The position numbers and the translations under genes are program-made. DNA of 64,000 nt from a virus. The notes below the pieces were generated by a model. That model had not been told where the DNA came from and did no database searches. It saw nothing but the letters and a program-made list of their open reading frames with translations. Positions 32,384-44,600 of the stretch are shown here, one piece after another; the first letter of the stretch is position 1, and the number at the start of each line of letters is the position of its first letter. The stretch covers positions 1 through 64,000 of IMG/VR virus record IMGVR_UViG_3300026512_000003; one strand, given 5' to 3'.

Positions 32384-35300
32384 ATGGGTAATTTTAAACA
32401 AGAACTAATGAATGAAGAAAAAATAGATAATTTATATTCAAATATTACAACATCTTCTGATTTTCTAACAGAAAAAATAGATATTATAGGGGCAAGAACG
32501 AGCGATTCTTCATCGTTAGTTATTAATATTGGAGATGGAGAGGTTTTTCCTGTAACTGGGGAACTTCTTGAGAAATGGTCAAAAACGGCTGACTTTATAG
32601 GATATTATCCATATTTATTAGATAAATCATGGGAAACCTTCCTTAAAGTATATGAAGGCTTAACACTAAAAGATTCTTTAAAGGAAGATGAAGTAGCTAT
32701 GCTAAATACTCTTTCCCTTAAGACTTTGCAAATCAGAAATTTTATTGAAAGAAATAAAATGTCTTTAGGTGGGACAGATTTAGACTCGTATCTTGGTGTA
32801 TTATACAGTCAAGCTATAGATTTTCATTCTGGTATTTCTTATGAAAACAATATGTTAAAAAAACAACTATCATCTTTTAATTTAATTAAAATCTCAAGAG
32901 AAAAAGCGATAGTAGCTTTTATAGAAAATAAATTAAAACTGGTGGTCCATACTAGTAGATTAAGAGATGATTTTAATGGCATGATAGAGTTTGGAATATT
33001 TACAAGGAATGGAAACGAAAAAAAATTGCTTTTTAAAAAGAAACAATTACTTCTTAACGCTCAAGAAAAAGAATTTTTATTAATAGATATTCCTGAAGGT
33101 CTTTTTATAGGGGAAATATTTACTGAGAATTTTGAATCAAAAATAGATTACTATAGTCATCCAAAAAATAATTCTTTTGTGTTAAGAAACAAGACTCCAG
33201 AAAATATGAAAGTTACACTAAAGAAAGGTTCAACAGTCATGTTAGACCCTTTTGGTATTATAGAAGTTTCTTCTGGGGGAGTTGCAAATATTACGACATT
33301 GTTATCTACTGATGTCGATATTACAAACATATCTTCTTCTACTTCAGATGGATTACTTTTTAAAGACGAAATGAAGCTAGAGCACTATAAAGGATATTTT
33401 TCGCATGATTTTGATGAGATGATAATAGATCCGACTCAAGCAAATGTGCTTAAAGCAAAGTCTAGTTGCCTTAAAAGTAAGAAAATTGGATTTCGATATG
33501 CTAAAATAAATGGTGACTGGGAAAACGCATCTTATGTTGAATTCGGAGATGATGCAGATAAGGAAAAAGGTATAAGAATTGATAGCACAGATTTTATTTA
33601 TAGAGAAAATGAACTTTGGGCAAAGGCAAGCTCTGATCTTAATTTTGAGCAAGTGGTTTATACTAATAAAGAAGCAACAGTAAATGGCGTAAGAATTGAG
33701 AAATATTGTGAACAACCATTTGGAGAATTGTATAAATCTCAAGCAATGATTTATAAGAGAAATTGGCTAATTGAGAATGGTAAGGTAGATGAAATAATAG
33801 AAAAAGTGTTCTCAGTAGAGATAACATCTATAGAGAGAAGGATAGCAGCTGTCTGTGAATGTTCAGATTCTGGCAATCCTCCATTAGATACGATGAATGA
33901 TTCAAAAAACGAATATCATCCTTCAGAAGTCTCAACTTGTATTGCTTCAGAGAAAGGTTTTTTTGTTCATGATAAATTACAAGGAAGCAATAGATATCTC
34001 AACACTTGGCACAGAACAGCTTTGGGTAAATATTGTGAAAATGGATTTAAGATAAAAAGCTTTGGTGTTTATGATAGATTTTTTAATGGAATTCAGGAAC
34101 CACATTTTTTAGATGAACTTATATCCAAAGAAGAGAGACCTTATTCTAGTAAAAAAGAAAAACAAAATAGACATAATATATTTATGTGGACAGTCATTCA
34201 ACAAGACGATGGATTAGAAATTCTATTTGTTGAGCATAGTGATATTAATAGGCAAGATAATAAATTTGTCAAATTGGGATATACTGAAAGTAAAAATAAC
34301 TGTAATGATAAGTATGTATATACGACCCCTAAACTACAGAAGTATGGGAATATCTTAGGATATACATTACTTTATGCAAAAAATCCATTACCAATCCCTA
34401 ATAACCTTACTAAAACTACTTTGCTACCATCCACAACAATATCAAATACTAGTGTGGGCTGTTTAAATTTAGTAGGAAGTGCTACTTTAAATAAAATCGG
34501 AAATATGCAAGTTACATGTGCTTCTGTTCAGAAGCTATCATTCGGAACAGAAACACATTTAATTGATAATTTAGAGATAGTTGATTTCTTCTCAGAAAAT
34601 AAAAAGTATTTAGTATCAGCAGATGTAGGTGCAATTTTTGATATTACAGGGAGAGACATTGAATTAAATGAGGAATCTACAATAACAGAAATAAAAGAGT
34701 GCTATAAGAGAGGCATATCTGTTGTAAATGGAGATATTGAAATTATAGCTGTGTTCAATACTTCGGATCAAAAAGTAACTGCAAGTTATGAACTAAAGAT
34801 TAATGGTGAAAGCATAGTAAGTAGTTCACAAAAATATCCACGAATTGCTGAATATCCAAAAGATGCATATTCTCTAAAAAACACTTTTTCTAAAGATTGT
34901 TGTATTCCTGAAAAATTAGCACAGTTTCTCTATAAAACATATGGTCATGTTCAAGGTATTATAGGTATATGGCAAGAAGAAACGAGTATAAATGATAGTC
35001 TATTGCATGTTACCTCACAGCGACAATCTTTCGGATTTCAAGTGTCTGCAACTATTAACGGAATTTCTCCAGAAATTTGTTTTTGGCAAGTTTTAGAAAC
35101 GACAAGACATTTTAACACTCCTTATCTTATGAGTAAACAAATGTTAATTCGTAGTACAAAAACAGGACTTATTTCTCCGTCAATCTTTAATGATGAGAAA
35201 GATAATGGAATTGCTTTAGCACTAAGAAAAGCGATAATTGGGAACTACTCTTATAATTTTCAGCCTGTAAATTACAACTTGCAGGGGATTTGGACACCTG

Positions 35301-36109
35301 CTGTTGATTTTGTTTTAAAAAATGAAAAAATATTATTGTCTCAAAAATTAAAATACAGTCTATTTCCAGGTACAAGGTTGGGTCTAGATATTAAAATTGG
35401 ATTAACTAATACATTGTTTTGTAGTCAGGAAGGAAATCAGGGTTTACCAATTTATGAAAAAATTGATGGTGTTGTAACAAAAGATAATATTGTAAAAAAT
35501 ATGGTAAGTAGTTTTCAAAAAGGCTCTTATGCACACCATATAAAATATAATTTTCATATTGCTAATGGAAGGTTCGTTAGTAGGGAAATTATTGTTGACT
35601 TAGAAAGATACCCTGCAAAACAAGCTTATCTACAAAATAATGCTGTTCGTGAGCTGCTTAGTCCAGTTAGAGAAGATGCCTTGCAGAAAAAGTTAGATGG
35701 TAGTAGTGTGCTTGTGAAATTCGATACAAGAAGAATAGCAGATTTAAAACACACTTATTTCGATTGGTTTTCTGAAGCACCAACTGCATTATTGTGTGGT
35801 GAAGGAAATGATGAAAGTGTTTTAAACAGAAGCGATAAGCTGTCTTTATATAAAATAGCTAAGGATTCCTTTTCACCTGAAGAATGCAAAGAAGGTGCTA
35901 TCTTTTTTGAAAATAAATCTGATACAGAAAGAGAATTAACAATAAGCTTTAAAAATAATTTTATTGGCTATCTTAAAGATGATGGGATATGCTCATATTC
36001 ATTTACTGATTGTGAAGAACTTTTTGAAGCTAACATACTTTTTAGTGATAAGTATGGTAAAATAAAGAATTCAAAACAGCTAGGAAAAACAATGGGAGTG
36101 CAACAATGA
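32384..36109 (+). CDS. Giant hypothetical protein, 1241 aa
   Basis: AAAGGATAATATAG precedes the ATG. The largest protein of the operon. It begins with a 150-residue helical region and continues as many beta-rich stretches, with scattered Cys and aromatic residues. It is not a tape measure type (little coiled coil, no hydrophobic segments). It is likely a multi-domain tail-tip, baseplate or spike protein; unassigned. Overlaps the next gene at ATGA. Confidence 0.65.
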   Translation: MGNFKQELMNEEKIDNLYSNITTSSDFLTEKIDIIGARTSDSSSLVINIGDGEVFPVTGELLEKWSKTADFIGYYPYLLDKSWETFLKVYEGLTLKDSLKEDEVAMLNTLSLKTLQIRNFIERNKMSLGGTDLDSYLGVLYSQAIDFHSGISYENNMLKKQLSSFNLIKISREKAIVAFIENKLKLVVHTSRLRDDFNGMIEFGIFTRNGNEKKLLFKKKQLLLNAQEKEFLLIDIPEGLFIGEIFTENFESKIDYYSHPKNNSFVLRNKTPENMKVTLKKGSTVMLDPFGIIEVSSGGVANITTLLSTDVDITNISSSTSDGLLFKDEMKLEHYKGYFSHDFDEMIIDPTQANVLKAKSSCLKSKKIGFRYAKINGDWENASYVEFGDDADKEKGIRIDSTDFIYRENELWAKASSDLNFEQVVYTNKEATVNGVRIEKYCEQPFGELYKSQAMIYKRNWLIENGKVDEIIEKVFSVEITSIERRIAAVCECSDSGNPPLDTMNDSKNEYHPSEVSTCIASEKGFFVHDKLQGSNRYLNTWHRTALGKYCENGFKIKSFGVYDRFFNGIQEPHFLDELISKEERPYSSKKEKQNRHNIFMWTVIQQDDGLEILFVEHSDINRQDNKFVKLGYTESKNNCNDKYVYTTPKLQKYGNILGYTLLYAKNPLPIPNNLTKTTLLPSTTISNTSVGCLNLVGSATLNKIGNMQVTCASVQKLSFGTETHLIDNLEIVDFFSENKKYLVSADVGAIFDITGRDIELNEESTITEIKECYKRGISVVNGDIEIIAVFNTSDQKVTASYELKINGESIVSSSQKYPRIAEYPKDAYSLKNTFSKDCCIPEKLAQFLYKTYGHVQGIIGIWQEETSINDSLLHVTSQRQSFGFQVSATINGISPEICFWQVLETTRHFNTPYLMSKQMLIRSTKTGLISPSIFNDEKDNGIALALRKAIIGNYSYNFQPVNYNLQGIWTPAVDFVLKNEKILLSQKLKYSLFPGTRLGLDIKIGLTNTLFCSQEGNQGLPIYEKIDGVVTKDNIVKNMVSSFQKGSYAHHIKYNFHIANGRFVSREIIVDLERYPAKQAYLQNNAVRELLSPVREDALQKKLDGSSVLVKFDTRRIADLKHTYFDWFSEAPTALLCGEGNDESVLNRSDKLSLYKIAKDSFSPEECKEGAIFFENKSDTERELTISFKNNFIGYLKDDGICSYSFTDCEELFEANILFSDKYGKIKNSKQLGKTMGVQQ

Positions 36110-37698
36110 TTTGGCTAGATAATAAACTTATAAGTGTAGAGGAAGCGGTGATTGCTCACTGTTTTTCTAAAGATGGGTTACCATTAGGCACAGGAAGCAC
36201 TGGGATTGTATTTAGATATGACAACTGGGTGGGCTATATAGGACTTAAGTTAAATACTTTAGAAATAAAGACTTCTAGAGGAATAAAAACATTTTTAAAT
36301 ATTTCTGAGAGATTTTTAGAAAATATTGACTGCTTATCTAATTCAGAACGCTTATCTTCTGAAAAAAAAGGAACTTCTTCAGATTATGTTCCTGACTTAG
36401 AGAGTAATTTTATCCAAGAAATATTTTTAGAAAATAAAAAATTAAGTATAGATATTCAAGAGCTAGCAAGAAGAATATATGAATACAGCGATACAAGCGA
36501 TATTTATGAACATTTATTTTTAAACAAAGTGTTTAAAATGGGCACAAAAAGAAGTTTTCGAGAAATTCAAAGTAATGAAAATGTTTTATTTGATGGGAAC
36601 ATTGAGACAAGAGCAACGCTATTTACAGGTAAAGAAGAATATTATATAGTTAATGGATATATAATAGAATGTTTGAATGATGAAATTCGATATAATATTT
36701 GGACAACTCCTATTGACAGCGTAGATAACACATACTTTAGAGACAGCAAAGAACTTCCCCTGTGCAAACAATATATATCCGATGTCCACTTGGAAAAAGT
36801 AAAACAAAACAAAGCGTTTCATAACTCTAATTTTGATAGGAGAGAATTTAAAAGAGGATATTGGAATTTGCAAATAGGAAATCCTCTGTTGAATATCGGT
36901 TGGGAGTTTAAAACAAGTTTTATTACTGAAAATAGATGTTTAATAAAAGAAAATTCTTTAGAACTTCTTATGCCAAGCACCCCTATACACATAGAAGATA
37001 CTTCTTTTTTCGATTTAGCTCTGTTTATAGAAAATTATTCAAAGATAGAGCTGAATGATATAACTTTTGCATTAAATGATATTCTTTTCTTAAATATAAA
37101 ATCGCCTTCAGAATTTTATGAAAAAATACATAATGTAGTAGATAATATGGTTGTTTGTACAGAATTACAAAGAAAAAGATTAAATGAGCTAATACATCAA
37201 GTTAGAGTGCCATTGCCTATGTTAAATTATTTAACTTCTTTTGAAAAAATTCCTGAAAATCTTAGTGATTTTGTGATTATTCAAGCGAATCCAATAACAA
37301 AAGAAGCTGTATATTTTGAAGTTACGGAAGGTTCAAAAATAACAAGAGAAGATAACTCTATATTCTTTAGTATCTCAGGACAAAGTTATGGCTTTGAGGT
37401 AAATGGAAGTGATAGTTTTGTTTTATGGAAAAATTTCAAGAAAGATTTTAGGAATGACAACAAAGGGATTCCTGGTGAATTTTCAAAAAAACTTCGTGAT
37501 AATGGTAATGTTTCAAAGAGAAGAATTGCAACCTATAAAGATTTATTTTATGATACAGATGGGGTAGTAATTATGCTACTTAAAAAAACTGATTTACGCA
37601 TAGTGGTAGAGAATACTTATAATGCTTTTGCTAGTGAGTATATTTTTGGAACACAGAGTGGATATATAACAATAGACAGGGAGACACTATGGATTTAG
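36106..37698 (+). CDS. Large hypothetical protein, 530 aa
   Basis: Starts at an ATGA overlap. Mixed alpha/beta; a central segment FRDSKELPLCKQY and a later LNIKSPSEFYEKIHNVVD (helix flanked by strands) resemble the recurring module of this operon. No family recognised. Its 3' end overlaps the next gene by 10 nt. Confidence 0.65.
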   Translation: MIWLDNKLISVEEAVIAHCFSKDGLPLGTGSTGIVFRYDNWVGYIGLKLNTLEIKTSRGIKTFLNISERFLENIDCLSNSERLSSEKKGTSSDYVPDLESNFIQEIFLENKKLSIDIQELARRIYEYSDTSDIYEHLFLNKVFKMGTKRSFREIQSNENVLFDGNIETRATLFTGKEEYYIVNGYIIECLNDEIRYNIWTTPIDSVDNTYFRDSKELPLCKQYISDVHLEKVKQNKAFHNSNFDRREFKRGYWNLQIGNPLLNIGWEFKTSFITENRCLIKENSLELLMPSTPIHIEDTSFFDLALFIENYSKIELNDITFALNDILFLNIKSPSEFYEKIHNVVDNMVVCTELQRKRLNELIHQVRVPLPMLNYLTSFEKIPENLSDFVIIQANPITKEAVYFEVTEGSKITREDNSIFFSISGQSYGFEVNGSDSFVLWKNFKKDFRNDNKGIPGEFSKKLRDNGNVSKRRIATYKDLFYDTDGVVIMLLKKTDLRIVVENTYNAFASEYIFGTQSGYITIDRETLWI

Positions 37699-40600
37699 AA
37701 AAGGGACACATACAAGAGGAAGAAAAATCTGACTTATGGGAATTAAGAAAAAATGCTTTTTTTGAAATGGTTTCATTAGGAGAAAATTTTACACAAAAGA
37801 GTAATCTTTCGAGCAAATTAAAAAATCTTTCATTGTATATGGGTAATGTAAGTAATACTTTTTTCACAAATACTGCCTTTAGTGGGATTAAATACACAAA
37901 AGAACACCCAGTGGTAATAAAAGAAGTAGTTCATATTGATAGTGAAAATTGGATTATTTACATAGAGACTCACAAAAAAAGAGAGTGTAATATTGTTATA
38001 GAACAAGATATGTCAGATATTAAAAAGTTTGCGGTTGCATATGTGAATGGACAGTTTTATATTACAGCAAAGGGTATAAAGAGAGTTATTGCTCTAACGA
38101 AAGACTTCTATACTCCTTTTATAGGAATTTCACTCAAAGAGCTATTAAGTTTTATGACAAATCGTTATAAAACAGAACCTTTTGCGTTAAAGGATTGTGG
38201 AGAAAATGCGTATCTAATAGATGCTCCTTATGAATTATTTGGAAAACCGACTGTACCTTTTAGGGATGAAGATAATGTGGGTGTGTGGATTTCATTCGGG
38301 ACACTTATTAAAGCTGAACTATCCAATCTGTCTAAAATTAATGTTGATGGTGTTCCTTTAAGCATTGTGGAATCAAAAAATACTTCTTCTGATGTTACAA
38401 TAAAAAAATTACTATCAAATATTTCATATGGCTATAGTTCTATTATTTTAGACAAAAAAGAATTTGCAAAAAAAGTGATGCAAGAAGGTAAAAGCATTAA
38501 TTTTGATAGCAACAAAGAAGATGGGACAAGTATATGTGTCGATAGTATACTAGAAACATTATCTTCCAAAGGAATAATGGGACTACTATATGATGAAATG
38601 GATATTGTAGAAGAGTTTCCAGTATATGCATACGATAAAAGACAAGGGGCGGTTATAGAAAAGTCAAAAACCGTATTGTTGTTTAAGTATAAAAAAGAAC
38701 AAATCTATATGTATCTTGATGATTCTTCTGAGCAGATGGTTTTTATGACATATGCAGGAGATGAAAAATTATATGAAAATGAAAAATTTCAGTATGAGGT
38801 TAAAATTAGAAGTAGTGTTTGGCTGACAAAATTAGAAAATATTAAAGAAGATAATTTTGTATTGTATACAGGATTTGGAAATCTAAAGCATAACAAGATG
38901 CTAGATATCTACTTTGACAATGCAGAAGAAGCGTTTTCCGACTTATCTAATGAGTTTGCCGTAAATGTTACTGAGTTTGATGATAAATATCGAGAATACA
39001 CGGCAACACCAAACACTTTTCCTTATAATGCTAAGAAAACTTTGATTGAAGCATATGGTAACAATATAGTTCCACTAGCTTCAGGGTTGATTGAATATAA
39101 GTTTGAAAAGACAGATGCGTATGGCAACAAATTTTATAATCTTCAAACGCAAGCACACCCAATGTTGTCTAGCTTTATAGATGTGAAAAGCAAATCTCTA
39201 AGGATATTAGAACCAACCATTAAGGCATCCGGCTTATTTAAAGAAGACATATCAAAACTATATGTTGATTTCTTTTTTGAGAAATACATAGATGAGAAGC
39301 TTTTTGGAGAAATATCAAGTGATAGTAGAACTATTAGAGATTGGATTGTAGCAGGAGGTTTTGACTATATAATTAGTTCAGCATATTATAACAATGGATG
39401 GACATTGTATAAAAAAGACAATAATGAGTATAGACTTGTACAGCTAGAACCTGTAAAAATCGAATATTTATCTTCTGAAAGTATGGCAATTTCATGTGAA
39501 GCAGCAGCGGAATCGTTAGTGGACGCAGGTGAAAAAATGTTGAAGAGTATGAGTAAAACTAAAGTTATGGAAGAGCTTAGTAAAATGAGTAAAGACAAAG
39601 CTACCTCTATTGTAACAAAAATATACACAAGGTCAGAACAAATATTTTCTGGTTTTAAAACTGAAGTATTAAAAAAGAATAGTCTTATTCCAAGTGTAGC
39701 TAAAATTGCTGATTATGATTTTTCTTTTAAGAAACACTCCGAAAATAATAATTATTTTATTAATAATAAGCCAGAATCTGAATTGCTTAACCATGCTATT
39801 CTTTACGAAGATGCTTTTAATGAAATTCAGAAGAAGTATGCAGATACTTTTTTACCTTTCAATAACGAAATCAAACAAGAATTAGGATTAGCTTGTCCAT
39901 ATTTTTTAAATATGGTTGCTAGTGTAGATGGTAGTAAAATAAAAGTGGATATAGCAAGTACTATGGCTGTTAATGTGGAAAAATTAGAAAGTTGCAAATT
40001 AGGCATAAGCGTTCTAGGGGATCTTATTTCAAGAGATGATAAGATACAAATAGCTGATGAGCTGATGTTTCCAACCGAAGCGTATACACAGCAAGCTAAA
40101 CTTACATACCTAGGTAATAATGAGATATTGGCCGATGATTATGAAATTTATAGATTGGAAATCAACAGAACTTATACACAAAAAGCTAAAAAAGCTTTTA
40201 CTAGAAGTGTTGAAAGCTCAATAAGAAAGATTTCTGAAGGATATAATATCGACTTCGATAAAGAAAGACAACTTATTCAAGAACAAAGTGGAATAGGAGG
40301 GGAGGTCGAACTCGAACTACCTGAAATCCCAACATCACAGCCAATTTTTATAGGCATTAAGGGGTCAAAATTGGTGATCTCTCTGGATGGCATTAGCTAT
40401 ATCGTCTCAGATACCAGCTATGGAGCAAAAAATCTAACAGCAAGAATAGCTCTCGAAGACAAAGAGAATTTTATAATTGCATTAAGAACACTTGCTTTAA
40501 GTAATCATAATTTTACTACATACGATATGCATTTAAGTGGCATATATGATGATAAAGATGTTTACACTGTTGATGTAAAATCAATGCATGTTGACACAGG

Positions 40601-40988
40601 ATTGTTTTTTTCAGATCATATATTTAAAGTAACTGTTGCTTACAGAGTCGATGATGGTCAGATTGTAGACAAAGAAACCGGCATTCTGTATGAAAAAGAT
40701 GCAATCTTTATGAAAGAATACATAATTGAATGTATCGAATATAATATAGACAATGAAAACGCAGTTGCTAGAATAAATATACCTTTGGATTATTATGTGA
40801 AAATAGAAAATCGAAATATTTTAGAGGAAACAGCTAGTAGTCTGATGAACAATAGTGCTACATATGAGACACGCTTAAATTTACCTTGTACATTAATGTT
40901 TCCTGGTGATGGTGCCGCATTTTCTTCTAAAAACTCGGCTTCACAAGAAGGTATAACTTCTTGGTTTAAATTTAACGGTGAGGATTAA
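37689..40988 (+). CDS. Giant hypothetical protein, 1099 aa
   Basis: Begins inside the previous gene with AGGGAGACACT as binding site. Several beta-helix-beta stretches (ISLKELLSFMTN, LDKKEFAKKVMQEGKSINF, LEDKENFIIALRTLALS) recur at about 100-300 residue spacing, suggesting a repeated domain. It has an Ala/Ser-rich helical region near residue 600. Unassigned, tail or baseplate by context. Confidence 0.65.
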   Translation: MDLEKGHIQEEEKSDLWELRKNAFFEMVSLGENFTQKSNLSSKLKNLSLYMGNVSNTFFTNTAFSGIKYTKEHPVVIKEVVHIDSENWIIYIETHKKRECNIVIEQDMSDIKKFAVAYVNGQFYITAKGIKRVIALTKDFYTPFIGISLKELLSFMTNRYKTEPFALKDCGENAYLIDAPYELFGKPTVPFRDEDNVGVWISFGTLIKAELSNLSKINVDGVPLSIVESKNTSSDVTIKKLLSNISYGYSSIILDKKEFAKKVMQEGKSINFDSNKEDGTSICVDSILETLSSKGIMGLLYDEMDIVEEFPVYAYDKRQGAVIEKSKTVLLFKYKKEQIYMYLDDSSEQMVFMTYAGDEKLYENEKFQYEVKIRSSVWLTKLENIKEDNFVLYTGFGNLKHNKMLDIYFDNAEEAFSDLSNEFAVNVTEFDDKYREYTATPNTFPYNAKKTLIEAYGNNIVPLASGLIEYKFEKTDAYGNKFYNLQTQAHPMLSSFIDVKSKSLRILEPTIKASGLFKEDISKLYVDFFFEKYIDEKLFGEISSDSRTIRDWIVAGGFDYIISSAYYNNGWTLYKKDNNEYRLVQLEPVKIEYLSSESMAISCEAAAESLVDAGEKMLKSMSKTKVMEELSKMSKDKATSIVTKIYTRSEQIFSGFKTEVLKKNSLIPSVAKIADYDFSFKKHSENNNYFINNKPESELLNHAILYEDAFNEIQKKYADTFLPFNNEIKQELGLACPYFLNMVASVDGSKIKVDIASTMAVNVEKLESCKLGISVLGDLISRDDKIQIADELMFPTEAYTQQAKLTYLGNNEILADDYEIYRLEINRTYTQKAKKAFTRSVESSIRKISEGYNIDFDKERQLIQEQSGIGGEVELELPEIPTSQPIFIGIKGSKLVISLDGISYIVSDTSYGAKNLTARIALEDKENFIIALRTLALSNHNFTTYDMHLSGIYDDKDVYTVDVKSMHVDTGLFFSDHIFKVTVAYRVDDGQIVDKETGILYEKDAIFMKEYIIECIEYNIDNENAVARINIPLDYYVKIENRNILEETASSLMNNSATYETRLNLPCTLMFPGDGAAFSSKNSASQEGITSWFKFNGED

Positions 40989-40991
40989 AAA

Positions 40992-41645
40992 ATGGATGTG
41001 ATGAATAACTGTAGCATAGAGCTAACAAACATAGAGAATACATCAGAGGGATTAAATACTTCTTCTGAGGGCATTGTTAGTATTTCAAATATAGATGACC
41101 AGAAAGGACTAGAAGAGCTTTTTAAAGAAAACGGAACATTTCTATTTCTTGAATATTTAGGGGAATTCCCAGAAATTAGCTTTGATTACTATAATGATGA
41201 TGTTGTTCTTGGAAATATACTAAAAATTAGTCCACTAAATACAGAAGTAATAAAACTTCACATGAGCTATAGGGCAGATACTGATTACACGCCTGTTGAC
41301 AAAGTCTTTCCAAAAAAATTTTTTCCGACATCCACAACAGTGAAAAATAAAATTTTACTTTGTTTTCAAAATAATGAAGACGGAGTAGGATTGTATTTAT
41401 TCACTCCTGTGAGTCAGCGATGTTTATTCTTTACTAGTCAATCAAGTGTGGAATTTAGTGATGCAAGAAAAAAGATTTTTATTTCTTTCTTACAAGACAC
41501 TAAGATATTAAATATTATTCTTGGTAAAAGAGTTCTTTTTTCGAGTAATGAAAATGTATTCGATGTTATAGATTGGAGAAAAGGAAGTAGTAAGCCTTTT
41601 TTAAGTAAAATATTCAACAAAACAGACAAACTATTTAACAGTTAA
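40992..41645 (+). CDS. Hypothetical protein, 217 aa
   Basis: GGTGAGGATT precedes the ATG. Acidic N-terminus, then a beta-rich middle and basic end. No motif recognised. Smaller than its flanking neighbours and may be a separate structural part. Confidence 0.65.
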   Translation: MDVMNNCSIELTNIENTSEGLNTSSEGIVSISNIDDQKGLEELFKENGTFLFLEYLGEFPEISFDYYNDDVVLGNILKISPLNTEVIKLHMSYRADTDYTPVDKVFPKKFFPTSTTVKNKILLCFQNNEDGVGLYLFTPVSQRCLFFTSQSSVEFSDARKKIFISFLQDTKILNIILGKRVLFSSNENVFDVIDWRKGSSKPFLSKIFNKTDKLFNS

Positions 41646-41654
41646 GGAAACTAC

Positions 41655-44600
41655 ATGGTACAGATATTTTCAAATGATATTACTCTTGTGAGAAAAGAGT
41701 TTAAAAGAGCAGGTGATTTATTGGCTGCAACATTTTATTTTAAAAGAATTGTTGTAGGGGGGCATACTCCTATAGAAATTTCTTTTATCTATGATGGAAT
41801 TTTAAAAAGCTTCTGTAAGCAGTTGGATACCATACATTTGACTGAGTTTGAAAATGAAATTTACTTTAAGAATGATATTGTTTTTAACCGAGAGACTCTT
41901 TTTGAAGCTATGAGAAACAGTACACAAGTTCAAATTGTAAATAATAAAGAAATTTTTACTTCGCTATTTGGTATAAAGATAGAGCCTAACATAGAAGGTT
42001 TTACATTTGAGAAGACCCTCTTCTTAGACTCTTTTCCTATTAATAGTGGAAGGGGTAATAGCTATGGGGAAGGATACTTGTTTGTGTTTGAAGATTCTCT
42101 TGTGGGAAAACTAAAAAAAGGTTTTTTTATAGGAAATGTAGTTCCTTTTTCAATGAAAGAATTTGAAGACAAAGTGAATAGTTATGGAAAATCAAAAATT
42201 CTTTCTGACATCGAAATTTCCCAGAAAGGTAAAAAAACAATAATAAGTAACAATTCTCCTTTTGAAATAAAACTCAATGTTGGAAGTTATAAATTCAATA
42301 GACATGTTGATATACACAGCGTCACATCATACAAGTACGAAAGTTTAAATGATTTGGAGCTAATTTTACAACCTGGTGACGATATAAAATTAGATACAGA
42401 ATACACTCAAAAAGAAGAGATAGTATCACTTTTGGATAGGGAGTTAGTTATTCCTAAAAAAGAAATAATTCAGGGTACTAGTGAATATGAAAATAACTTT
42501 TATGTTGTCACAAAAAATCCTTTTGAGATAGAGCTTTTAGAGGTTCTTATTCCTTCACAAAGAGTAGAACCAGATAGTTATATTGCTATTTCTCAGTTTG
42601 TAGACATAGAGGATTTGGCGGAAACAAATCTATCAATCTTGAATAAAGATTCTAATTTGGAAAATATAGAGTTAACTAGTACCTCAGGAAAGCTAACTAT
42701 TATTGATGAAGTTAAAGTTAAAAACATTATTGTTGATGGACAAGCTTCTGTTTTTTCAACAGGAATAGATCTAACCTTTAAAACAAAAATGAAAAGAATT
42801 TTTTCATATCTAGGAGAAGATGAAGCAGATTATTTGGTAGAATATGCAAATAAACTAACCTCAAAAAGAGTAATTGCTATTGAGAGGAAGGTTATTTATA
42901 ATGATGTGATTTCATCTCCTATAGACACTTTCTCAGTAGAAATAGGAATGTTTGGGAACATAGATCGCATGCTACAAAAAGCAAAAAGTGTTGTCTACAA
43001 AGATGAAATAAATGAAGAAAAGCTTCCGTGTAAGAAAGTTGCTAAAGATTTTCTAAAGAGACTTTTGACTGTATCCTATAAGGATCAAGGAAAAATAAGA
43101 TTCTCTGCAAATGATATTTTAGAACACTCATCTAAAAAAGTATGCGATGTTCCCGTTAGTCAAACTGGAAATAAAGAATTAGATGATGCTTATAGTCAAT
43201 TTAACTCAACAATAAACAAGAGCGTCTCTGGATTCAGAATGGTTAATGTATCAAATTATATATCAAGTGAGGATGTAGCTACCGTTGAACCACTTTTAAC
43301 AATGAGAGAAGATGAATCTAAAGAGTGTAGAGAAGATTTTGTATATAAAATAGAAGAAAACTTAGCAGAACTAGGATTATCTTATTCTGTAGAACATGCA
43401 CTTGCCCAACTAAGAAAAGCGACCCACTTTTTTAAAAGAAAAGAAGAAGTTGTTGCTACTGTTAGTTTTGGATTGTCAATTGATAAAAAATGGTATTTTT
43501 GCGGAGAAGATTTTGAATTAGCTGAGAATGTTGAAAATCCCAAGGTTTCCACATTTGCTGAGGGAAAAATTATAGAAAAAGCTATATCCAAAGAGCCTGG
43601 AAAAATTTTATTAACAGAAAATAAGAAGTTTCTAGACAGTAATGACTGGGGGGAACACTATAAACAAGAACTTCATGACATGTACAAAGCGTTAGTTACA
43701 GGAACCATAGAAGATAGTTCGTCGGCTACACATTCTGGTATCAGATATTTTGTAGAGCATACAATAGATGCTAATAAAAAACTTACTCTTTCATATAAAG
43801 ATATTAAAGATAATTTTGCAGAAACCATGTATCTTTCAGAAAAAAATGAAATAAAAACAAAAATTCTTTTTCCTAATATTTTTGACATGATGGTGAAACA
43901 AGGAAAAATAGGAGACGGTTCTTTTATAGAAGAGACAAATATGCATACTTTTGGAAAACTTCAAAAAGAATATTATCAAAACTACAGAGATCTACAAATA
44001 AAAGATGCTTATGACTCTGCATATGAAGTTGGGCATAGTGTTTATGTTAGAACAAATTCAAATGTGTTAAAACAGAGCGTTTCTTTGTTTGCTACACAGG
44101 GAACAGAGTTGTTTGGACTAGAGATTAAAACTGATATGCCTGAAAAAATTTCCATTCATCAACGGGAAAATGTAATTGCGAACGGAGAAAAATTTGCATA
44201 TGGGTTAGAGATACTTTTAAACAATGAAAGAATTTCGCTGATTACATATGATTATCTTTCAAAAAAAGCAACAATAGAATTATCTGAAAATGTAAAAATA
44301 GCAGATTATAGTTTCCTTCTATTTTCTTTAGATATGCTAGTGAATAACTACTATGATACCTTGGAGGGAAAAGAAAGAAGTTCTTTAGGAGTGTACGATT
44401 TCTTTAACTCACAAGGTAGATTTACGAAGTCATATTTATTTAGTTCAAAAGAAAATATTAATAGCCCTTCGATGGTGCTTAAAGGTGTTGCCCTTACAGC
44501 TTTCGGTGTAATGAGATATCTATCTAAAGGAGAACAGTCATCGGTAAACGATTGCGAGTTTAAATGGATAGGTGACACAATTAGTGTTAAGTATAACGGT

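Noticed and set aside
33377-33742. 121-aa minus-strand frame
   Set aside because: Antisense to the 1241-aa gene, low-complexity Ile/Phe/Cys content, no start signal.
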